Source of the DNA: JAVWPP01 sp036635835
Lineage (GTDB): Bacteria > Bacillota > Clostridia > TANB77 > CAG-465
DNA length: 7,450 nucleotides
Direction: 5' to 3'
Assembly (NCBI GenBank): GCA_036635835.1
Contig: JAVWPP010000045.1
Span: 1-7,450 of the forward strand
A program made the position numbers and the translations under genes. The notes below the pieces were generated by a model, which saw nothing but the letters and a program-made list of their open reading frames with translations, was not told the DNA's origin and ran no database searches. Positions 1 through 5,804 of the stretch are shown one piece after another (position 1 is the first letter of the stretch; each line of letters starts with the position of its first letter).

Positions 1-1071
1 CTTTTTTTTGCTTTATCTTTTTCAGCAAGATAAATATCTCTAAAGAAAACAAAGAATATTGGAGTTAGCATAATGCCTGCAAGAAGTGCAATTTTCATAC
101 TATTATCTCCTTTTTTAATTTCATCTACAATGCCTTCTACTATCTCTGCTTGATTTTGATTGCCACCGGTTGCAAGAGATGGTGTTTCTCTTGTTTCTTT
201 TACGTTACAGTTTGGATTATTGCAGCTTCTTATTTCTACGCCGCGATCTAAAAGTGTAGGCTGTTTATCTATTTGCCAAGGTGTAAAGTTATGGCCTGTT
301 GCAAGAATCTCTATCTTGCTTTGAACGTAGTCGCAGTCTGGAGAGGCGCATTTCTTTATTATATATCCGGATTTTATCGCAAGAAGGTTCGATTCTTTCT
401 TCTACTATTTCATGATCTAGTTTTGCAATTTTAGATTCTATTGTTTTAGAGCATCTTACACATTTTCTAACCATAAGTCCTTCTACATTGCAAGTTGGTT
501 CTTTAGCTATTGTCCATGTAGAATATCTATGTCCAAGGGCAGGTAGAATATGTACTTCTTCATGCTCACATCTGATGCATTTTCTAGTTTTTTTACCTTT
601 TGCTATGCATGTAGGCTGAATTATTTTTTCTTCTCCTAAGGCATGACCTAGTGGAAGGACTTCTTCTACTACTGCGTTTTTGCAAACAGCGCACTTTTGT
701 GTTTTTATACCTTTTGCAATGCATGTAGGAAGTGTGGTTATTTCTCCTTCGCTATATTTATGTTTTATTTGTTCTGTGTTTATATGGACGGTTGCTTCGT
801 CTTTGATACCTAAATCTTCTAGTTTTTGATTTGGTAATATGTTTGAGCCGTTATATATGCAGGCATCTATTTGAGATATACCGTATACTTTTTTTACTGC
901 GTCTAGTATATTTGAAACGCTTCCATTGCTTGGAACGGTTATCTTAGCGCTGCAAGTAGCTGAAGTACTTATATTTATATTTATACTATTTTCTTCTGCA
1001 TATATGCTAGTGCATGCTATACATATAAATGCACATATAACTACTATTTTTTTTATGCTTTTCTTAAACAT
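1..1071 (-). CDS. Membrane-anchored surface protein with ubiquitin-like domain and Cys/His repeats (frameshifted, 3' end outside window)
   Basis: Start is ATG at 1071, with AGAGGTG five bases upstream. Residues 1-25 are a signal peptide (basic start, hydrophobic core, SIYA before EEN). Residues 28-98 match a ubiquitin-like beta-grasp fold. Residues 104 to about 303 are five units of the pattern H-x(n)-PTC-x3-G-x5-C-x2-C-x(n)-LGH. The frame starting at 1071 stops at 289 after a junk tail, because of one extra base at 372-375. Dropping it after Lys233 restores unit 4 and leaves the frame open to base 1, giving at least 356 residues. The restored part ends with a membrane segment at about 325-343 and a lysine-rich tail, so the protein is probably exported and held by its C-terminus. 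Units 4 and 5 have C-x4-C instead of C-x2-C, and unit 5 has PTL for PTC. Own promoter; function unknown. The frame restoration is very secure; the role is not. Confidence 0.85.
162..762 (-). repeat. Five tandem Cys/His repeat units of about 40 residues in the surface protein
   Basis: The units begin near residues 104, 143, 181, 220 and 260 and each ends where the next His starts (LPLGH, LPALGH, AKLDH, LATGH). Units 1-3 keep the full PTC...C-x2-C...GH set. Unit 4 has PSC and CASPDC. Unit 5 has PTL and CNNPNC. Units of this kind are widespread in secreted Firmicutes proteins, but I do not recall a formally named family. Three cysteines and one histidine per unit could bind a metal or form disulfides; this is inference. 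The array crosses the frameshift at 372-375. Confidence 0.88.
372..375 (-). other. Frameshift site: one extra A in an AAAA run
   Basis: On the coding strand the sequence reads GAT AAA ATC CGG, giving a 27-residue tail unlike anything else in the protein before a stop at 289. Omitting one A gives GAT AAA TCC GGA, and the frame then continues repeat 4 (SGY, then CASPDC), repeat 5 and a membrane anchor without a stop to base 1. It is a short homopolymer, so a sequencing or assembly indel and a real mutation are both possible. There is no slippery heptamer for -1 shifting; the needed shift is +1. Confidence 0.9.
778..990 (-). other. Ubiquitin-like beta-grasp domain (residues 28-98 of the surface protein)
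   Basis: Compared from memory with ubiquitin, the hydrophobic pattern fits along the whole length with about one gap. It has an alternating first strand (ININIS), a second strand (AKITV), a helix (VSNILDAVKKVYGI) ending in Gly-Ile as in ubiquitin 35-36, and a strand CIYNG equivalent to LIFAG. The closing block KLEDLGIKDEATVHI lines up with TLSDYNIQKESTLHL; Asp58, Ile61, Glu64, Thr66 and His68 of ubiquitin are conserved. There is no C-terminal Gly-Gly; the chain runs on into the repeats, so this is a built-in domain and not a conjugated modifier. The assignment rests on pattern reading; a profile search or structure prediction would settle it. Confidence 0.7.
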
Positions 1072-1093
1072 ATTAACACCTCTTTATTCTGTT

Positions 1094-1122
1094 ATTATAT
1101 ATTATATGTATTAACAATTCAA
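1094..1122 (-). promoter_or_regulatory. Sigma-A-type promoter of the ubiquitin-like surface protein gene
   Basis: On the minus strand TTGAAT (1117-1122) is followed after 17 bp by a perfect TATAAT (1094-1099). A second TATAAT sits at 1101-1106, but only 10 bp from the -35. The -35 lies directly after the T-run and CCC of the upstream terminator, which makes this gene a separate transcription unit. The predicted leader is only about 15-20 nt and contains the Shine-Dalgarno AGAGGTG. Confidence 0.7.
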
Positions 1123-1130
1123 GGGAAAAA

Positions 1131-1158
1131 AAAGAAAAGTAGCTTTTTCTACTTTTCT
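1131..1158 (-). terminator. Rho-independent terminator of the small signal-anchored protein gene
   Basis: The minus strand forms a perfect 10-bp stem (1149-1158 with 1133-1142, AGAAAAGTAG on one arm), a 6-nt loop and then a long T-run interrupted by no more than one C. The TAG stop codon at 1157-1159 overlaps the first stem bases, so the gene ends inside its own terminator. Confidence 0.85.
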
Positions 1159-1621
1159 ATTCTATAATTATATACTTAGAATATATATTTTCTTTTCTAA
1201 AGAATATTAGATTCTTTTCTGACTTGTTTTCTATGTATTTTTTATCTACTCTAAGTTTTAGCCTTATGTATTTTGCTGCTTTTAGATTGGATGTTTCTTC
1301 GAAATAGAAAGTGCTATGATAGCTTTCTCCGGCTTTTATTTCTCCTTTAGATAGGCTATATTCTACCTCTGTTATTTCTTTTTTCATTAATTTTTTGTTT
1401 GAATCGTAAAATAGAACTTCTACATATGGTTCATTTTGTGATTCTTTATATAATGTTATTGGTGTTATGCTTTTATTTTTTACTTCATATTCTACAGATA
1501 TTTGTTCTTTTTCTCTCATTACTTTTGCTGTGAGTTTTACGTTTGTAGCGGCAAAGAAAAACCATACAATTACTACACATATTATAACCATAATTAAAGT
1601 TTTTATATACTTTCCAACCAT
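1157..1621 (-). CDS. Small signal-anchored extracellular protein, possibly BsuPI-like fold
   Basis: 154 residues. ATG at 1621 is preceded by GTAGGAGAGA with an 8-nt spacing, a strong ribosome site that fixes the start. Residues 1-25 are a short basic N-terminus (MVGKYIK) and one hydrophobic segment ending FFFAA; with no clear cleavage motif, I read it as a signal anchor with the rest outside. The remainder alternates short beta-strand patterns: EYEVKNKS, TPITLY, PYVEVLFYD, then GEIKAGESYHSTFYF. The order 'V-x-N-x-S, PITL, V-x-F-Y-D, L-x-x-G-E' resembles the BsuPI/intracellular proteinase inhibitor Ig-like fold, but this is a weak guess. It sits between two repeat-bearing secreted-protein genes and has its own promoter and terminator. 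It has no cysteine outside the N-terminal membrane segment and no catalytic motif I recognise. Confidence 0.85.
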   Translation of the reverse strand: MVGKYIKTLIMVIICVVIVWFFFAATNVKLTAKVMREKEQISVEYEVKNKSITPITLYKESQNEPYVEVLFYDSNKKLMKKEITEVEYSLSKGEIKAGESYHSTFYFEETSNLKAAKYIRLKLRVDKKYIENKSEKNLIFFRKENIYSKYIIIE

Positions 1622-1646
1622 ACTATTCTCTCCTACCTATACATAT

Positions 1647-1675
1647 ATGTTACCACATTATTTTTTTGATTACAA
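1647..1675 (-). promoter_or_regulatory. Probable promoter of the small signal-anchored protein gene
   Basis: The minus strand carries TTGTAA (1670-1675), a 17-bp spacer with an A7 run, and TAACAT (1647-1652). The bases TGG stand in the extended -10 position directly before it. The -10 box is only a 4/6 match, but the extended TG and the position just after the previous terminator support it. Confidence 0.5.
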
Positions 1676-1693
1676 TAGTTTTTTTTGCAAATA

Positions 1694-1729
1694 TTAAAAT
1701 AGAGATATTTTTATATATCTCTATTTTAA
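1694..1729 (-). terminator. Strong AT-rich hairpin, likely terminator of the glucosaminidase gene
   Basis: A perfect 15-bp inverted repeat (1694-1708 with 1715-1729, core AGAGATAT/ATATCTCT) encloses a 6-nt loop. On the minus strand the stem ends in TTTTAA followed by TATTT, a moderate U-tract. It lies about 130 bp after the stop at 1862. It would also work on the plus strand, where T-rich sequence follows, so it may block readthrough both ways. The bases between it and the stop (1730-1861) are AT-rich, and I see nothing else defined in them. Confidence 0.7.
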
Positions 1730-1861
1730 ATTTATATTTATTTTTAATTTATTTTTTTCTTTTATTCTTTTTTTGAAACATAGCTTAAAGTTTCTATATT
1801 CTTTTTGTATATATAGATATATAGCTAGAATATATATGCTAGATACTACGTTTTATATATA

Positions 1862-4811
1862 CTACTTAATAGTTAACTCTAATCTATACTTTCTATCTTT
1901 GTTTAAAGCTAAAGTATATGTTCTACCGCCTACCTGCATAGACTTATTAGATAGATCTGTCATAAAGATATCGTTTAGCTCAGAGCTGTCGTCTACTACG
2001 TTTGTATATGTTCTAACAATTACTGAATATGTTCCGTTTGGAAGCGTTGTTACGTCTAAAGAATTATCGAACCAAGCTCTTGTTTTGTCTTTGCCATCTG
2101 GAACTATTAATGTTACTACGTATGGGCCACCGTTTGTGTATCCACCGGTGAATTTTGTTTGGGCGAAGGTATTTACGTCTTCTAATATAAACTGCCTTTT
2201 TACGTCTGTGTTTGTGCTGTAGTCTCCTCCTACGTTAAATGATGTTCCTACTATTTTTAGTTTGTTATCTTTAAACTGTACGTCAAATATTGTGTTGAAC
2301 ATGCTTACGCTAGATGGTGGTTCTTTTGTGCTTGTTAGCTCTGTATTTCTTACGTTTATTTCTATTGGTATTTGTTTGTTGAAGTAGTTTGTTGTAAATA
2401 CATAGCTTCTGTTTCCTTGTGATCCTTTTTTAACTATGTCTTTTGAGAACATGTTAGAGAGTACTTGTTTTGTCATATAGTTATCTTGCTTTGCTATTAT
2501 GCAGGCTGTGTAGTCTCCAGCTGGTAGTATTTCTAGGTTTATGCTTGCTTTGTACCAAGATTTTCTTAGGTCTTTTCCGCTTTCTGCTGGTACTTCGAAT
2601 GGGTATCCTGCTAGCCAGTTTCCTAGGGCTACTGTTGTTGTTTCTTTTGTTTTCATGTTTACAAACTGTATGCTGTATTTCTTTGCATCGCTGTTGTCTA
2701 TTTCTTTTATTGCTAGGAATCCAGATATGTCTAGTTTTTGGCTACCTTTGTTCCACGTAAAGTTTTCTAAGTGAAGTAGTCCTGGCTTTTCTATGTATTT
2801 GCCTGTTGCAGGTGCTACTACCGTTTCTTTTTTGTGGCATACATCGCATATGGATTCTTTTATTCCATCGTCAAACTCTGTTGGCTCTTTTGTGTTTGTC
2901 CATTTTGTGTATTTATGCCCAAGTGGCATTATGCTTTCTTTTTTTTCTTCGTTTCCTACAGAGCATTTTGCTACTTTTTCTCCAGGTGTTTCGCATGTAG
3001 GGTTTTTAGTTACTACGAACTCTCCGTATTTGTGCTCTAGTTTGTTTATTTCTTCTGTTTTTGTTTTTCCGCATCTTGTGCATGTGTATGTTTTTATTCC
3101 GCTTTCCATGCATGTTGGGTTTTTAGTTATTTTTCCTTCGTCATATGCATGTCCTAGTGCAGGTATTTTTTGTTTTTCTTCTACGTGGCAAAGGCTGCAT
3201 ACTCTAGTTTTTTCTCCTTCTTGCTCGCATGTAGGCTGAGCTGTTATTTGGTACTCTGAAAACGTATGAGTGCATATTATGCCTTGATTTGCTTTTGTTA
3301 TATAACTTGAGTGAACGTATATATATGGGTCTGCAAAGTTATATAATGTGCCGTCATATCCTTTTCCGTATGTAAGCGGTATAGTATTTTTACTAGAGTT
3401 TAGTATTGTTTCTGATCTTATTTTATACCATAGATTAGATCCATTTACTTTCTGTCCATTTACTGCTTCTACTATTGTTACAGCTAGATTGTTTACAGAT
3501 ATGCCTGCTTTATTGTTTTTCATGGCATATACAATGCCGTCTGAAAGTGTTGGTCCTTTTCTTACATTAACGTCTAGGTCTGATGTTTTTATGCCTATTG
3601 TTTCTTTGTTGTAGTCTTTAAAGCCAGCGTATTTATCTAAAGCGTAATACCTTGCTGCAATTATTTCTCCCCAGTATGGGTCTGATGCGTATTTAACGTT
3701 CATACCACTTGCTTTGTTTCCTAAGAAGGCTCCAAAGTATCTTGAGTCGTCTGCTACGTCTGCATAACCTAGTGAGAATATAAGCTCAGAGGCTTCTCTT
3801 ATGCACTCGTCTACGCTGTTATATTTTTTACCGTTTCCAAGGTCTGTATCGAAAACAGCAATTCCAAATATGTTGTTGTTGTTTAAAGCATACCAAGATG
3901 TGCCGCTTGCGCTCTCATGCACAGCCGCTGCGTATAGGTAGGCAGCATTAACGCTGTTTTTGTTTTGAGCGTCTATAAAGGCCTGTCCCTTGTCTCTAAG
4001 AGCACTTCTTGCTGTAACTTTAGAGTTTAAATATCCATCTATATCTCTTGCAGTTATATTAGTTTTAGTTCTTTCTGGTATGTACTGATAATAGTTATAG
4101 TACGGAGAAGAGCTATTTACTGCGTTATTTGTATGCCCTGCTTTATAGTCTTCTAGCATAGTTATTAGGTCTAGGTAGAAATAGTTACCATCGTAGCTGT
4201 AATATTTACCACCTTCTACAAGGCCATTTGGCGCTCTTCCTAGTATGTTAGATGCATATATTCCACTTCCAGAAGTTATATTTCTTGTGTAGAAATGCTT
4301 TAACTCTCCGCCATTAATTGTATAGTAGCTTGGAGACTTAACTGCAGATATAGGTATAATCTCAGAAGTTCCGCTTGCAGTACTATCTAAATGCGTAGTA
4401 ACCCATCCGCTTAGCCCGCTTATTTTAGTTCTAATTCTTCCGTTTTCATTCCCGCCTAAATATGCACCGTCGTAATCTCTATTTCCGGTTTGTATTAACG
4501 TATGTCCTTACTTTAGACGTATTAGAATTATCGTAAATATACTGGTATCCGCCTATTTTAACTAGTCCATACTTAGTATCTACAACCCTTCCTTTATCGT
4601 CTATTACCGAAGGAACAGCAGTAATATCTCCTTGCATACTGTTCATCTTTTGCACTGCATCATTTAAATTATATATACTTCTAGCTACACTTTGCTTGCT
4701 ACCATCTTGTTTTACCATAACTACTTGGTACTCACTAGCTTGCACTGTTCCAAGCAGCGCAGCATTTATGCAAAGCATAAGCATAACCTTTAATATTGCA
4801 GTTTTTTTCAA
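1862..4811 (-). CDS. Secreted beta-N-acetylglucosaminidase (GH73/LytB-like peptidoglycan hydrolase), frameshifted
   Basis: The start is TTG at 4811, eight bases after AAAGGGGG. Residues 1-25 are a signal peptide (GTVQA before SEY). This frame ends at 4479, but removing one base at 4487/4488 joins it to the frame that runs to the TAG at 1862, giving 982 residues. The later ORF's first ATG (4159) has no ribosome site and lies inside a conserved stretch. Order: N-terminal domain with SGLSGWV and SYYTINGGELKH (about 26-217); catalytic domain (about 255-400) with HESASGTSW (Glu299 as likely acid), NNNNIFGI and YASDPYWGE; SH3b (about 405-467) with VNVRKGP; four Cys/His repeats (515-671); two related beta modules (about 679-825 and 836-982). 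The family cuts the GlcNAc-beta-1,4-MurNAc bond of peptidoglycan, usually for cell separation. It forms a single-gene unit with a regulated leader. The catalytic assignment is firm; the roles of the C-terminal modules are unknown. As sequenced, the secretion signal and the enzyme are in different frames. Confidence 0.88.
2798..3268 (-). repeat. Four Cys/His repeat units in the glucosaminidase
   Basis: The units start at HTFSEY, HAYDEG, HKYGEF and HKYTKW and end at PALGH, NKLEH, MPLGH and PATGK. They are the same type as in the left-hand surface protein. Units 1 and 2 keep PTC and C-x2-C. Unit 3 reads KCSVGNEE where a second Cys is expected. Unit 4 has PTE in place of PTC, just as the last unit of the other protein has PTL. 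In wall hydrolases such arrays usually act as binding or spacer regions; that is inference here. Confidence 0.88.
4487..4488 (-). other. Frameshift site in the glucosaminidase gene
   Basis: The coding strand reads AAT ACA AAC CGG AAA TAG, which stops after 110 codons. Dropping one C gives AAC GGA AAT AGA GAT, and the frame stays open through 109 more codons to the methionine at 4159 and on to 1862. The joined segment contains family-typical motifs (SGLSGWV, SYYTINGGELKH), so the join is not by chance. It could be a sequencing indel, an assembly error or a real inactivating mutation. Confidence 0.88.
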
Positions 4812-4817
4812 TTTAAG

Positions 4818-4827
4818 TTCCCCCTTT
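4818..4827 (-). promoter_or_regulatory. Ribosome binding site deciding a TTG start
   Basis: The minus strand reads AAAGGGGGAA, with the G-run ending 8 nt before TTG at 4811. TTG is followed by two AAA codons and a typical signal peptide. The next in-frame ATG codons (residues 10 and 12) would cut off the basic start of the signal peptide and have no ribosome site. Confidence 0.75.
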
Positions 4828-4840
4828 AATTTATATATCT

Positions 4841-4889
4841 TTTTATCTTTTATCTTTTATCTTTTATCTTTTATCTTTTATCTTTTATC
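4841..4889 (-). repeat. Seven perfect tandem copies of GATAAAA in the glucosaminidase leader
   Basis: Forward TTTTATC is repeated 7 times without error over 49 bp. The array lies between the predicted transcription start (near 4905) and the ribosome site at 4818-4827, so it should be transcribed as untranslated leader. A 7-bp unit is prone to slipped-strand copy change, which would alter leader length in 7-nt steps. Confidence 0.95.
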
Positions 4890-4911
4890 TAATATTTATA
4901 TATCTAATGAG

Positions 4912-4941
4912 ATTTTATCACAAGATGTAGAACTTTGTAAA
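4912..4941 (-). promoter_or_regulatory. Extended -10 promoter of the glucosaminidase gene
   Basis: The minus strand has TTTACA (4936-4941), an 18-bp spacer ending in TGA, and TAAAAT (4912-4917). The TG in the extended position compensates for the slightly long spacer. The predicted start is near 4905, giving a leader of about 95 nt that includes the GATAAAA array. The -35 lies inside the palindrome at 4934-4953. Confidence 0.65.
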
Positions 4942-4953
4942 CGGTTTTACAAA
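4934..4953. promoter_or_regulatory. Palindromic operator overlapping the -35 box
   Basis: TTTGTAAA (4934-4941) and TTTACAAA (4946-4953) are perfect inverted arms around a 4-nt spacer (CGGT on the plus strand). The core TGTAAA/TTTACA resembles LacI/CcpA-type half-sites; a standard cre has a shorter centre, but clostridial CcpA variants with longer spacers are known. Because it covers the -35, a bound dimer would be expected to repress. The regulator's identity is inference. Confidence 0.6.
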
Positions 4954-5047
4954 AGAAAGTAAAATCTATGCAAGAAAAAAGAAAATATATGTTAGATATA
5001 TAAATCTAGATAATGAGAAAAAAGTTGCTTATACTTTTTATATAAAT

Positions 5048-5076
5048 AAAAAAAAATAAGGCACTAACCTTATTTT
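5048..5076 (-). terminator. Rho-independent terminator of the DUF2207-to-J-domain operon
   Basis: The minus strand forms a 9-bp stem, AAAATAAGG with CCTTATTTT (5068-5076 and 5053-5061), with a 6-nt loop, running into a run of nine T (5048-5056). It begins next to the stop codon present in the left-hand copy of the duplicated end (5075-5077), so in the real genome it directly follows the J-domain gene. Confidence 0.88.
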
Positions 5077-5117
5077 AAGTTTTAAACTTATCTACAATGC
5101 TAAACAATTCATTAACT
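5063..5117. repeat. Left copy of a 55-bp contig-end duplication
   Basis: These 55 bases are identical to 5218-5272. They hold the last 14 codons or so of the J-domain gene, its stop and one arm of the terminator. Only this copy continues into the complete terminator. It is best explained as the overlap of two contigs that should have been merged and not as a genomic repeat. Confidence 0.9.
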
Positions 5118-5217
5118 NNNNNNNNNNNNNNNNNNNNNNNNNNNNNNNNNNNNNNNNNNNNNNNNNNNNNNNNNNNNNNNNNNNNNNNNNNNNNNNNNNN
5201 NNNNNNNNNNNNNNNNN
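5118..5217. other. Assembly gap of exactly 100 N
   Basis: The exact round length marks a placeholder for a gap of unknown size. Both flanks are the same 55 bases, so the real gap is probably negative (an overlap) and no sequence may be missing. Confidence 0.95.
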
Positions 5218-5272
5218 ACTAACCTTATTTTAAGTTTTAAACTTATCTACAATGCTAAACAATTCATTAACT
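5218..5272. repeat. Right copy of the 55-bp contig-end duplication
   Basis: Identical to 5063-5117. This copy is continuous with the J-domain coding sequence on its right and is cut by the gap inside the terminator region on its left. Confidence 0.9.
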
Positions 5273-5802
5273 AAGTTCTTGATAGGAGGAAGGTTCAAAA
5301 GAGTGAGAATAACTAAAGCGCATGCAAAACACTTAAGCAAAAATATACCGGCTTTCTTTAAATAGAACTTTAAAACGCGCACGTAATATGCTTTCTTTTG
5401 CTCTTTACTTAGCTCCTTTATTTGCTCTTTAACAGTCTTTTGCTCATAGACTGGCTGCTCGTATGAACTTTGTAAAACTGTGCTCATCTTATCTATATAC
5501 TCTGTATACTTTTTAAGAAGAACTTCGTACTCGTTAAGCCTTCTAAGAAGCTCATCGTTAGACAAATCTACATGAGTTTCCGCTTCTTTTTCAAGCCTTT
5601 TATCGTCATACTCTTTTCTCTTTTCTACGTCTTTTATAACCTCATATGCTTTATTTATTTGCTTTATCTTTTCCTCTGCTTTTTCTTTAGCAAGCCCTGT
5701 ATATAGATCTGGGTGATATTTTTTAACTAGCGCTTTATACGCTTTTTCTGCTACTTCAATAGATGCATTAGGGCTTATTTCTAATAGCTCATAATAATCC
5801 AT
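5230..5802 (-). CDS. Membrane-anchored J-domain (DnaJ-like) co-chaperone
   Basis: 190 residues. ATG at 5802 lies 2 bp after the upstream stop, and its ribosome site (AGAAAGG) is within the end of that gene, so translation is probably coupled. Residues 2-66 are a full J domain: DYYELLEISPNAS, the HPD signature at 30-32 (KKYHPDLY), and KIKQINKAYEVI with a following KRKEYD. J domains stimulate the ATPase of DnaK-type Hsp70. Residues about 80-113 are charged and leucine-rich, possibly helical or coiled. Residues 151-170 form one membrane segment, followed by a 20-residue tail. The Gly/Phe, zinc-finger and C-terminal substrate domains of true DnaJ are absent, so this is a specialised J protein that probably recruits Hsp70 to the membrane, perhaps for its operon partners. 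Third and last gene of the operon. Confidence 0.92.
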   Translation of the reverse strand: MDYYELLEISPNASIEVAEKAYKALVKKYHPDLYTGLAKEKAEEKIKQINKAYEVIKDVEKRKEYDDKRLEKEAETHVDLSNDELLRRLNEYEVLLKKYTEYIDKMSTVLQSSYEQPVYEQKTVKEQIKELSKEQKKAYYVRVLKFYLKKAGIFLLKCFACALVILTLLNLPPIKNLVNELFSIVDKFKT

Positions 5803-5804
5803 AT

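Larger units (their letters stand above)
4812..5229. other. Intergenic region between the J-domain operon and the glucosaminidase gene
   Basis: This stretch holds, from right to left, a duplicated contig end, 100 Ns, the operon terminator, an AT-rich segment (4954-5047) with no gene I can support, the palindrome and promoter, the GATAAAA array and the ribosome site. If the duplicated end is collapsed, the true spacing between the J-domain stop codon and the TTG start is about 263 bp. Confidence 0.75.

Noticed and set aside
369..380. Programmed -1 ribosomal frameshift in the surface protein gene
   Set aside because: The required shift is +1, there is no X XXY YYZ heptamer, and no clear stimulatory hairpin follows.
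778..990. Ubiquitin-like conjugation system
   Set aside because: No E1, E2, E3-like or JAB peptidase gene is visible, the domain is exported, and there is no C-terminal Gly-Gly.
926..1114. Plus-strand ORF coding a small hydrophobic peptide
   Set aside because: It is antisense to the signal peptide and ubiquitin-like domain, without a ribosome site or terminator.
2793..3239. Long plus-strand ORFs opposite the hydrolase repeat region (also 1773-2222, 2470-2760, 3348-3614)
   Set aside because: They are antisense to a gene with recognisable domains, rich in F, S, L and C as expected from reverse-reading A-rich codons, and have no ribosome sites or family motifs.
4841..4889. CRISPR array
   Set aside because: The unit is 7 bp with no spacers, so it is a simple tandem repeat.
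4696..4962. Plus-strand ORF with repeated FIFYLLS segments
   Set aside because: The hydrophobic repeats are just the TTTTATC array read in frame on the wrong strand; it also overlaps the signal peptide region of the hydrolase gene.
5063..5272. Direct repeats of a mobile element or attachment sites around a gap
   Set aside because: Identity stops exactly at the N boundaries on both sides and the content is the 3' end of a single gene; a contig overlap explains it.
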